A DNA stretch of 64,000 nt from the NCBI GenBank assembly GCA_002441125.1, contig DJVI01000024.1, positions 31,163 to 95,162 on the forward strand, given 5' to 3'. This document shows, piece after piece, positions 44,769 through 51,961 of this stretch. Every line of letters starts with the position of its first letter. Positions within the stretch are counted from its first letter, which is position 1. Position numbers and translations under genes: made by a program. The stretch is from Caldifarciminota bacterium UBA6260. Its GTDB lineage: Bacteria; Hydrothermota; 32-111. The notes under the pieces were generated by a model that saw only the letters and a list, made by a program, of their open reading frames with translations, was not told the DNA's origin and did not search any database.

Positions 44769-45635
44769 TTAATAGTTAAAAGTCAAACCAATTGCAAAAT
44801 TCTCTTTTAATCTTAATTTAGGATCTATCTCTTTATCAAAGAGTGCCTGAATGTTAATATTGACCGTAAAATATTTTCCTATTTTTATACTTAAAATATT
44901 ATCAAAACCTAAATCAACCATTTTCCAGTCATTCTCTTGAGGTGTCCCGATAAGTTCTTTGGATTTTGAATAAAAAACCGCTTTGTAAAGGGATAATCTA
45001 CCTGTATACATTACATTATCATTTAGATGTAACAAAGCATCAGTTATAAACTCTATACCACCATCATTTGACAAATCCGTTCCTCTTGATAGATCGATCG
45101 TGTCAACTATAGCATTTCTGTTTAAATTCTGATTAAATGAGATACCCAATCTTGAAGATATTTCCATTTTTTCCTTTTTAAAAACCATTCGTGCTATACC
45201 CAAACTCTCAATAAATTTTATTGGATTTACATAACAGGTTTTTAATGTATCTGAATTGTCCAGAAACTTGCTCTCAATTCTCATTGATACAAAAGGATCT
45301 ACAAGCCAGTTCAATGTAATTTTTTCAACACTTTCCAACTCTATCACATCGTTAGATTTTGTAAAATCACTCCAAAGAGTATCAGTTTTGAGTTTGTTTG
45401 TAGATTGTCCAAATGACAACTTTACTCTATTTGTAGAATTTAACAACTGGTTTACCTGTTTTTGGAAATTACCGTTGCCAACAAAAGTCCAGTTAAAGTT
45501 TGATGCTTCCTCCCCTGCCCAATTATCTGAATAGTTGTTTAGATTTATCAGTAAAGATGTGTTGATTGATTTTTCCCAGCCAAAAAGTGAAATTATAGTA
45601 AATAGGATTAAAATTATTAATAAAAACTTTTTAAT
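44769..45635 (-). CDS. DUF3078-like exported protein with an ATT start
   Basis: The open frame continues upstream of its first ordinary start codons (TTG at 45446) to 45635, encoding a signal peptide (KKFLLIILILFTIISLFG) and 'NNYSDNWAGEEASNFNWTFVGNG', which matches the N-terminal part of DUF3078 proteins. The only codon correctly placed behind the strong AAGGAGG (spacing 5) is ATT at 45635-45633. The 288-residue product ends in beta-rich sequence with a terminal aromatic residue (FAIGLTFNY), suggesting an outer-membrane barrel. Function of the family is unknown. It starts 10 bases after mscL, so the two are probably co-transcribed. Confidence 0.72.
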   Translation of the reverse strand: MKKFLLIILILFTIISLFGWEKSINTSLLINLNNYSDNWAGEEASNFNWTFVGNGNFQKQVNQLLNSTNRVKLSFGQSTNKLKTDTLWSDFTKSNDVIELESVEKITLNWLVDPFVSMRIESKFLDNSDTLKTCYVNPIKFIESLGIARMVFKKEKMEISSRLGISFNQNLNRNAIVDTIDLSRGTDLSNDGGIEFITDALLHLNDNVMYTGRLSLYKAVFYSKSKELIGTPQENDWKMVDLGFDNILSIKIGKYFTVNINIQALFDKEIDPKLRLKENFAIGLTFNY

Positions 45636-45645
45636 ATAAACCTCC

Positions 45646-46086
45646 TTATTTAATTTCAGATGTGCAGAATGGACATCTTGTTGCTTTTATGTTTATCTGA
45701 GAATGGCAAAATGGACATTCTTTGGTTGTTGGTTCCTCTGTTTTTACTTGTTCTTTTTTTCTGTTCAATTTGTTAACCTGTTTTATCAAAAGAAACATAA
45801 CAAATGCTACTATAACAAAATCGATCAAAACATTTATAAAAGCACCATAATTAATAGTTGCAGCTCCCGCAGCCTTAGCATCCTGAAGAGATTTGTAGCC
45901 CTTTCCAGATAGATCAATGAAAAGGTTTGAAAAGTCCACCTTTCCGATCAAAAGTCCGAGTGGAGGCATAATGATGTCATTTACAAGAGATGTGATAATT
46001 TTTCCAAAACTTGCTCCAATTATCTACCCTACAGCAAGATCAAGCATGTTTCCTTTTAATGCGAACTCTTTAAACTCTTTTAACAT
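45646..46086 (-). pseudogene. mscL: Large-conductance mechanosensitive channel with in-frame TAG and C-terminal zinc ribbon
   Basis: From the ATG at 46086 (GGAGGAGG just upstream) the frame reads MLKEFKEFALKGNMLDLAVG, then TAG at 46026-46024, then IIGASFGKIITSLVNDIIMPP and the rest of MscL. The stop replaces the hydrophobic residue of the family motif DLAVG-x-IIGA in TM1. The second membrane segment is 'FIVALVDFVIVAFVMFLL'-like at about 90-110, and the C-terminus has two Cys pairs ('CPFCHSQ', 'RCPFCTSE'), a zinc-ribbon tail known in some MscL proteins. The gene is otherwise complete at 146 codons. It is a nonsense mutation or a sequence error. Confidence 0.88.
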
Positions 46087-46186
46087 TCCTCCTCCTTTTA
46101 AAATTTTTTTCCCCTCTAATTAAATATTATAAAGTAATTTTAAGTGGTCAACATTTTACTTAAAAATATTCACTTCATATTTTTTA

Positions 46187-46214
46187 TTGACCTCTATTTA
46201 CAAAAAAATATAAT
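46187..46214 (+). promoter_or_regulatory. Promoter of the flavin reductase gene
   Basis: TTGACC (46187-46192), a 16-base spacer and a perfect TATAAT (46209-46214), 23 bases before the ATG, with AAAGGAG in between. A strong sigma70-type promoter by consensus. Confidence 0.65.
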
Positions 46215-46237
46215 AATTGTGATAGAAAGGAGTTGAA

Positions 46238-46756
46238 ATGATAAATGAAAAATTCAAAAAGATAGAGCCAAAAGGTTTAAAAAATAATATTTTTAAACTA
46301 TGGGACGATGAATGGTTTTTGATTACAGCAGGAAACAGAAACAAGTTCAATTGCATGACAGCATCTTGGGGAGGATTTGGAATACTATGGAATTTGCCTG
46401 TTTCTTTTATATTTATTAGACCAACAAGGTATACTTTCACTTTTCTTGAAAAAACAAAGCATTTCACATTGACAACATTTTATAAAAAGGATAGAAGAAT
46501 TTTGAGTTATTGCGGAAAAGTTTCAGGAAAAGAACATGATAAAATAATTGAAACTGGATTAAAACCACTATTTTTAAGTGATGATGTTATACTCTATGAA
46601 CAGATAAAAATGGGAATAGTTTGTGAAAAATTGTATTTTGAAGATCTTAAAGAGAAAAACTTTTTGGATAAAATTCTTTTAAAAAATTATCCTAAAAAAG
46701 ATTACCATAGACTTTATGTTGGAAAGATAAAGGAAATTTACATTAGAAAAAAATAG
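46238..46756 (+). CDS. Flavin reductase-like FMN-binding protein
   Basis: A 172-residue protein of the flavin reductase/FMN-binding split-barrel family. The N-terminal half contains 'ITAGNRNKFNCMTASWGGFG' (about 30-49), the characteristic FMN phosphate-binding region, and 'RPTRYTFTFLE', matching a conserved anaerobe-rich subgroup. It probably binds FMN and participates in a redox reaction, but its substrate is unknown. It is a single-gene transcript with its own promoter. It ends with TAG, overlapping the convergent Omp85 gene by 14 bases. Confidence 0.85.
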   Translation: MINEKFKKIEPKGLKNNIFKLWDDEWFLITAGNRNKFNCMTASWGGFGILWNLPVSFIFIRPTRYTFTFLEKTKHFTLTTFYKKDRRILSYCGKVSGKEHDKIIETGLKPLFLSDDVILYEQIKMGIVCEKLYFEDLKEKNFLDKILLKNYPKKDYHRLYVGKIKEIYIRKK

Positions 46757-48107
46757 AGAACAAAAGATGGATTCTTCCCTGTAAAGGTGTTATATCTTTG
46801 TTTAAAGCGTAGAAAAGAGATGCTTTGTAGTTTGAAAGATTAGTTGATAAAAAAATTCCATAGGAAAAAAGGTCTCTGTAATTTTTAAAATCTTTTAACT
46901 TTTCAATGTTGTAAAGAATATTATCAAAAAATAACCCAGATTCTATGCTTTTCCCAAGATAGCCTACTTTTATTTCCTGATAGAAAAAATTGTAAACTTT
47001 TAAAAAATTTTCTGGATAACCTTTTAAGTTGTCGTTACCACCTATCTGAACTTTCATATAATCCTTTAGGTTTGATGAAAAATTGATATATGAATCAAAA
47101 GTAAACCAATATCCGAAAGTTTTAATACTATTTTTGTATCCAAACTTTTGAATCATAAAAGCCCAGCTGTTTTTTATGTCACTATAATTTATGGATGATC
47201 TGTTTGAAAAGAAAAACTGTTTTGAAAGATAATCGATTGAACCCAATAAAGAATTTTCAGAAATATCTGAAGAATCTGAACTGAGAAAGTTAATATTCCT
47301 TTTACCATAACCTGTTGAAACTGAAAACCTTTCAGTTATAAAAACTTTAACTCCAAAATTGTATTCCTCTTTGTTGTAATAGGTCTCTATCGATTCAAAA
47401 TTTATATTCCCAAAAAGTCCAACAGGTGTTGAAAAAATGTAAGGGAACTCTGTAGAACCTGTAAGGTAGGTGTTGTTTTTATTAATCCTTTGATAGTTTA
47501 TTGAATACACATCAAAAAATCCAAATGGACTTTTAAGATAGATGTTCAAAAAACCATTTAAACTTAAAGTATCAAGAGATGATGTTAATATACCTGAAAT
47601 TGAAGAGAGTTTCCCCTGCTTTATTTTTGTTTTCACAACAACAGAAGTATCTGAACACTTTTCAAGAAAAAATGTTGTATCTATTATCAAATCCTCATTG
47701 AAAGAAAGGTTCTTCAATTTTTCAACAATAAGACTCTCTTTGAAAGGTTTATTTTTTAACCTTAGAACACCGTTTAAATATGAGTTTTTAACATTGTAAA
47801 CATTTTCAATTCTGTCAATATAAAATCTACCATTCTCCTTTATAGTTAAATAATATAAGTCAAAATCACCAACCATTAAAACAGAATCTATATCAATTTT
47901 TATAAATGGATATCCGTTTTCAAGATACAAATCTATTAAATTATCAATTCCTGTTTTCAAATCATTATTTTTAAAAATAGAGTCTATTATTTCATTCGAA
48001 ACAAAAAGATTACCATCATAAAAAACCCTGCTCTCTTTTGAAAAAAGCAGGGTTGAAAAACTCAACAAAAATAAGAAAAATATAATTTTCTTATTGTGGG
48101 GTAACAG
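46743..48107 (-). CDS. Omp85/BamA-like outer-membrane protein with POTRA region
   Basis: The N-terminal part (about 30-170) looks like POTRA domains ('YLENGYPFIKIDID', 'YYLTIKENGRFYIDRI'). The C-terminal part is a beta-rich barrel with the Omp85 loop 'IGGNDNLKGYPENF' and a terminal Phe. The first conventional start in frame (TTG at 48068) cuts into a hydrophobic export signal. Upstream codons encode NKKIIFFLFLLSFSTLLFS, and a CTG at 48107-48105 lies 9 bases after AAGGAGG inside the preceding gene, so I place the start there (454 residues). It may act in outer-membrane assembly or secretion. Start choice is uncertain. Confidence 0.75.
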   Translation of the reverse strand: MLPHNKKIIFFLFLLSFSTLLFSKESRVFYDGNLFVSNEIIDSIFKNNDLKTGIDNLIDLYLENGYPFIKIDIDSVLMVGDFDLYYLTIKENGRFYIDRIENVYNVKNSYLNGVLRLKNKPFKESLIVEKLKNLSFNEDLIIDTTFFLEKCSDTSVVVKTKIKQGKLSSISGILTSSLDTLSLNGFLNIYLKSPFGFFDVYSINYQRINKNNTYLTGSTEFPYIFSTPVGLFGNINFESIETYYNKEEYNFGVKVFITERFSVSTGYGKRNINFLSSDSSDISENSLLGSIDYLSKQFFFSNRSSINYSDIKNSWAFMIQKFGYKNSIKTFGYWFTFDSYINFSSNLKDYMKVQIGGNDNLKGYPENFLKVYNFFYQEIKVGYLGKSIESGLFFDNILYNIEKLKDFKNYRDLFSYGIFLSTNLSNYKASLFYALNKDITPLQGRIHLLFSIFF

Positions 48108-48450
48108 TTGTATTTACCTCCTTAGTGAAATAGAAGGATTTATTGATAAGTGGGATAGTTATGGAATCAACATAAGTGAATTCAACTTGACAAGAAGTAT
48201 AACCTTGTTTTGTAACTTTAACATCATCATAGGTAAGGTTTATCCCCTTGTTTGACAGTTTTTCCATAACCTTATCTTTCACAAGATACTCATCACTTCT
48301 TATTTCTCCATAAAGAATTTTGTTAATCTCTTCTACCAGTTGGTAATTTTTTATCTCCAAAGAAAGATATTGCCACCCCATATAACCAAGCAAAGCGATT
48401 ATGAGTAAAAAAATCGCAAGTTTTATGAAACCTAAAATTTTATCACTCAT
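48091..48450 (-). CDS. Small membrane-anchored protein of unknown function
   Basis: A 119-residue protein with one N-terminal membrane segment (about 8-30, IKLAIFLLIIALLGYMGWQYL) and a periplasmic domain of about 85 residues. The shape resembles DUF4845-type proteins but I see no diagnostic motif. AAGGTGG precedes the ATG. Its C-terminal codons for Lys-Glu-Val supply the AAGGAGG for the Omp85 gene downstream, so the two are likely translated as a pair. The gap to the TPR lipoprotein upstream is 1 base. Confidence 0.65.
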   Translation of the reverse strand: MSDKILGFIKLAIFLLIIALLGYMGWQYLSLEIKNYQLVEEINKILYGEIRSDEYLVKDKVMEKLSNKGINLTYDDVKVTKQGYTSCQVEFTYVDSITIPLINKSFYFTKEVNTTVTPQ

Positions 48451-48451
48451 T

Positions 48452-49612
48452 TTACCACCTTGTTGGATCTATCTCCTTTTTCCTCTTTTCTATATTTTCA
48501 AGACCTGTTTGGGCTTCCTTTACATATTTCCCTTTGAGTTCTATTATTCTATTGAAATAGGATGCTGATTTTTCGAGAATTTTTAAAGCTTTCTGATAGT
48601 TTTCATCACTCTTCTTTGCGTTAGTTGGATCAACCTTCAAAAAGTATGCCTGTGCCATCAAAAGGAGTGCATTAGGATCATTTTGATTTTTTGCAAGTGC
48701 TTTTTCAAGATAATTTATAGCTTTGTCATACTCCTTAATCTCCATATACATCTGTCCAAGATATAGATAAGGAACAGTTGAATATGGCATCAGGGAGATC
48801 ATTTTGTTATAGTATTTTTCAGCATTAGTGTAATCTTTCAATCCCTGATAAGACCTTGCAAGACCAAGATATGTGTTAACTATTGTTGAATCGAGTTGAT
48901 TGACTTTATTGTAAGTTTCAATAGCCTTATTATACTGCTTCGTTTCAAGATAAGCTTCTGCAAGATTTGAAAGCGGTTCAACATAAGTTGGGTGATTATC
49001 TGAAATCTTTTTCAGAAGATCTACCGCTTTCTGATACTCTTCAACTTTGATCAACGCTTTTGCATAACCGTAGGCTGCGGAAAGATTTTCTGGATCGAAG
49101 TTGCATGCCTTTTCATAGCATGAAAGTTTGTTAAACTCTTTTTTTGATGGTGGTAAATTTTCATAAAGTTGGGCAAGTCCATAATATGCTTTTGAACTTG
49201 TTGAATCAACTTTTAAAGCATCAAAATAATACTTCTCAGCTTCATTATATTTTTTCAATTTTGAATAGAGGTTTCCCATATTTACAAATCCTTCTGGATT
49301 TGATGGGAATTTTGTTATCATATAACTATATAAAGATTCTGCCCTTGTATAATCCATCTTGCCTTCAAAACTTTTTCCAAGTCCATTATACGCTTCTATA
49401 AAATCCAAACTCTCCTCTATTGATTTCTGGAAATTTTTTATGGCTGAATCATATATTTTGTTTTTTAAATACTCTTTTCCAAAATCGAAATATTTTATAG
49501 CATCTGAAACCTGTTGGTTTGGCTGGTTTGTTTTATTTGTAGTTTGGGTTGTTGCCTGACAACCAAAAATAAGTATAAAAATAGCCAAGATTATAAACAA
49601 TATTTTTTTCAT
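48452..49612 (-). CDS. TPR-repeat lipoprotein
   Basis: Exported lipoprotein of 386 residues. A signal peptide with lipobox 'IFGC' (Cys18) is followed by a Thr/Asn/Gln-rich linker, then about nine consecutive tetratricopeptide repeats (about 40-350), each with the A-x3-Y and P-x-x-x-x-A pattern. It probably serves as a protein-interaction scaffold in the periplasm or outer membrane. I chose the ATG at 49612, 6 bases after GAGG, over GTG 49624 and ATG 49618, which lie on or before that Shine-Dalgarno. Confidence 0.88.
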   Translation of the reverse strand: MKKILFIILAIFILIFGCQATTQTTNKTNQPNQQVSDAIKYFDFGKEYLKNKIYDSAIKNFQKSIEESLDFIEAYNGLGKSFEGKMDYTRAESLYSYMITKFPSNPEGFVNMGNLYSKLKKYNEAEKYYFDALKVDSTSSKAYYGLAQLYENLPPSKKEFNKLSCYEKACNFDPENLSAAYGYAKALIKVEEYQKAVDLLKKISDNHPTYVEPLSNLAEAYLETKQYNKAIETYNKVNQLDSTIVNTYLGLARSYQGLKDYTNAEKYYNKMISLMPYSTVPYLYLGQMYMEIKEYDKAINYLEKALAKNQNDPNALLLMAQAYFLKVDPTNAKKSDENYQKALKILEKSASYFNRIIELKGKYVKEAQTGLENIEKRKKEIDPTRW

Positions 49613-49620
49613 TTTCATCC

Positions 49621-50064
49621 TCACTTTTTCTTCGTTTTATTATTTCCAACGGTTGCAGTTGTATCAACATGTTGTAGTGGTGGTCTGCAAAAAACTATAG
49701 TATTGTTGGAGTCTTTCGCTTTCCCATAAGCAAAATATGTTTTCTTTGGATCTGTTGTCTGATAATGTATTGTCTTATCAGCGAAAACATGTTCAACCAT
49801 TTCTACCCATTTATCAACATCCTGTCCTTCTGCATTTTTAACTATAAAATATGGCCTTATCTTTTCCATAAATTCCTCTTGTGTAGCAGGATATGTCTCA
49901 TGTTCAACATAATACTGCTCCATAAGGTTTGTCAATTTTGTCATTGTTCTCTGTGCATCCTTTATAGCTGCAAAATCCATGAATGATCCCTTATTTTTAG
50001 AGCAGGATGTTAACAGAACAACTATTAGTAAAAAAGTCAATGTCAGAAAAACTAACTTCTTCAT
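49621..50064 (-). CDS. Lipoprotein with a pilin-like globular region
   Basis: A 147-residue protein with a signal peptide and lipobox 'LTSC' (Cys21). The mature part begins with an amphipathic helix ('AIKDAQRTMTKLTNLMEQYYVEHETYPAT'-type pattern, positions about 33-61) that recalls the alpha-1/beta start of type II/IV pseudopilins, though the prepilin cleavage site is absent. The C-terminus is Lys-rich. AGGAGG precedes the ATG. No function is recognised. It is followed directly by the TPR lipoprotein. Confidence 0.7.
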   Translation of the reverse strand: MKKLVFLTLTFLLIVVLLTSCSKNKGSFMDFAAIKDAQRTMTKLTNLMEQYYVEHETYPATQEEFMEKIRPYFIVKNAEGQDVDKWVEMVEHVFADKTIHYQTTDPKKTYFAYGKAKDSNNTIVFCRPPLQHVDTTATVGNNKTKKK

Positions 50065-50089
50065 TTTAATTAACCTCCTGATGTTAAAA

Positions 50090-50162
50090 TGGAGCTAACG
50101 GGAGTCGAACCCGTGACCTTTTGACTGCCAGTCAAACGCGCTCCCAACTGCGCTATAGCCCC
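50090..50162 (-). tRNA. tRNA-Ala (anticodon GGC)
   Basis: The minus strand folds into a cloverleaf. The acceptor stem is GGGGCTA/TAGCTCC with one G-T pair and an A discriminator. The anticodon stem TTTGA/TCAAA closes the loop CTGGCAG with anticodon GGC, reading GCC. The T arm is ACGGG-TTCGACT-CCCGT. The 3' CCA is not encoded. It stands upstream of the lipoprotein operon on the same strand. Confidence 0.97.
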
Positions 50163-50200
50163 ATATAGAATTTATATTTTAATTTATTTTCCTAAAAAAG

Positions 50201-50632
50201 TCAATTGTTTTCAAAGGAACAAATCTTATCAATCCTTTTCTGATGTCTTCCACCTTCAAATTTTTCCTCTGAAAAAACTTTCACTATTTTGCAAAGATCT
50301 TTACCTTCAACAACTTTTGCACCAAGGACAAGGATGTTTGCATTGTTATGCTTTTTAGCAAGTGAAGCGAACTCTTCATCAATAACATAAGCTGCTCTAA
50401 TTCCTTTTATCTTGTTCGCTGCTATAGACATCCCAATTCCAGAATAACATATCAAAATTCCAAAATCAGCTCTATTTTGAAGAACATCATCCGCTACCAA
50501 CTTAGCATAGTCAGGATAATCTGTTGATTCTTCAGAAAATGTCCCCCTATCTATGAATTCAAAACCTAAGCATTTTTTTATCTCTTCTTTAACTTTAAAA
50601 CCTCTATGATCACTACCAATAGAAACTTTCAC
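50201..50632 (-). CDS. rpiB: Ribose-5-phosphate isomerase B
   Basis: Interconverts ribose-5-phosphate and ribulose-5-phosphate. The 143-residue protein has 'IGSDHRGF' (Asp8, His9, Arg10) and the catalytic Cys62 in 'LICYSGIGMSIAANKI', where most members have CGTGIG; Cys and the following Gly-Ile-Gly are kept. The GTG start is supported by GAGG 5 bases upstream. It is the last gene of the mutase operon, 14 bases after ptb. Confidence 0.94.
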   Translation of the reverse strand: MKVSIGSDHRGFKVKEEIKKCLGFEFIDRGTFSEESTDYPDYAKLVADDVLQNRADFGILICYSGIGMSIAANKIKGIRAAYVIDEEFASLAKKHNNANILVLGAKVVEGKDLCKIVKVFSEEKFEGGRHQKRIDKICSFENN

Positions 50633-50646
50633 AAAATCCTCTACTT

Positions 50647-51549
50647 TTACTTTTTAAGCATCATTAAAGCTAAAACGAGTGACCAGTATTTTATCTCCGC
50701 AGTGTCTCCCCTTGATGTTAAAACAACAGGTGCGGCAGTCCCAACAAGAATAGCAGCAAGGTCTGCTTTTGCAAGTTTTGTGAGTGATTTGTAAAGCACA
50801 TTTCCAGCATCTATCTCGGGAGTAACAACTATATCAGCATCAGCTCCAACGGGGCTATGGAATTTCTTTTCCTCACATGCTTCCTTTGAAACTGCAAGAT
50901 CGAGAGCCATTGGCCCTTCAACTATAGCATCACCGAAATCCCCTCTGTCACCCATCTTCGATATTATTGCGGCATCAACAGATGACTGCATCTTTAAATT
51001 GACTGTCTCAGCTGCTGCAAGTATCGCTACTTTTGGTTGTTTTATATCAAGGTTTCTTGCGAGTTCGATTGCGTTCTTTACAATTTTAACCTTTTCTTCA
51101 AGAGTTGGAGCAATATTTATAGCAACATCTGTCACTATAAGGAATTTGTGGTATGTCTCAAGTGAAAAAACGGAAACATGTGAAACGAGTGAACCTGCTT
51201 TCACAATTCCATTCTCTTTACTTAAAATCGGTCTCATAAAGTTTGAAGTTGTTATAGAACCTTTTAAAATAACATCGGCCTTACCTTCTTTAACAAGAGA
51301 AACAGCGATTTTTGCAGATTCGACTTCATTTGGAGAATCTATTATTTCATATTCTCCTTTAAAGGAGACTTTTTCCAACAAATCTTCAACTTTATCTTTT
51401 TGTCCAATAAAAATTGGATAGGCAAAACCTTTATTTGCCGCTTCAACAGCAGCATCTATTGCTGATTCTATTGTAGCGTTTACAACAGCAACTCTTGCTT
51501 TTATTTTTCTTTCTTTTAACTTTTCCTCAAAAATTTTAAATTTACTCAT
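50647..51549 (-). CDS. ptb: Phosphate butyryl/acetyltransferase family
   Basis: Phosphotransacylase converting acyl-CoA plus phosphate to acyl-phosphate. The 300-residue protein lacks the extra Pta domains and resembles Ptb: 'KGSITTSNFMRPIL', 'FLIVTDVAINIAPTLEEK', 'VEGPMALDLAVS' and 'PEIDAGNVLYKSL'. I chose the ATG at 51549, preceded by GAGGAG, over an upstream TTG that lies in the previous gene. With the mutase and epimerase it may draw energy from propionyl- or branched acyl-CoA. The kinase partner is not in the window, and acyl preference is uncertain. Confidence 0.85.
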   Translation of the reverse strand: MSKFKIFEEKLKERKIKARVAVVNATIESAIDAAVEAANKGFAYPIFIGQKDKVEDLLEKVSFKGEYEIIDSPNEVESAKIAVSLVKEGKADVILKGSITTSNFMRPILSKENGIVKAGSLVSHVSVFSLETYHKFLIVTDVAINIAPTLEEKVKIVKNAIELARNLDIKQPKVAILAAAETVNLKMQSSVDAAIISKMGDRGDFGDAIVEGPMALDLAVSKEACEEKKFHSPVGADADIVVTPEIDAGNVLYKSLTKLAKADLAAILVGTAAPVVLTSRGDTAEIKYWSLVLALMMLKK

Positions 51550-51961
51550 TTTTTTTCTCCTCTTTTTCTTCAACAAATTCGATCAATATTCCATCTGATG
51601 ATTTTGGATGCATGAAGGCTATCGGATGTCCTTCCGCTCCCATTCTTGGTTTCTGATCTATCATCCTGTAACCTTTTGCTATGAATTCCTCTATCGTTTT
51701 TTGTATGTCATCAACAGAAACAGCTATATGGTGGAGAGCGTTTCCCCTGTTATCAACAAACTGTGCTATAGATGATTCCATATCTGTTGGCTGTATTATC
51801 TCAAAAAGAACTCCACCGATGTCAAACATAGCAACTTTTACCTTTTGGTCTGGTACATCAACTTCCATGTCACACTTTTTGTTGAAAATCTCTTCAAAAA
51901 CCTTTTTGCTTTTTTCAAGGTTTGAAACAGCAATCGAAATATGGTTAAATTTTTTAATCAT
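51542..51961 (-). CDS. mce: Methylmalonyl-CoA epimerase
   Basis: VOC-fold metal enzyme that interconverts R- and S-methylmalonyl-CoA. The 139-residue protein has the metal His in 'FNHISIAVSNLEKS' (about 4-17), 'LFEIIQPTD' with Glu, 'LHHIAVSVDDI' with His, and 'ILIEFVEEKE' with the last Glu. It overlaps the mutase by 8 bases and ptb by 8, so the three are translationally coupled. Confidence 0.95.
   Translation of the reverse strand: MIKKFNHISIAVSNLEKSKKVFEEIFNKKCDMEVDVPDQKVKVAMFDIGGVLFEIIQPTDMESSIAQFVDNRGNALHHIAVSVDDIQKTIEEFIAKGYRMIDQKPRMGAEGHPIAFMHPKSSDGILIEFVEEKEEKKNE

Noticed and set aside
45646..46086. TAG recoded as a sense codon (suggested by stops in mscL and asnB)
   Set aside because: Several intact genes end naturally at TAG at family-typical lengths (flavin reductase at 46756, capG at 24537, the EpsG-like gene at 30570), so TAG is a normal stop here.
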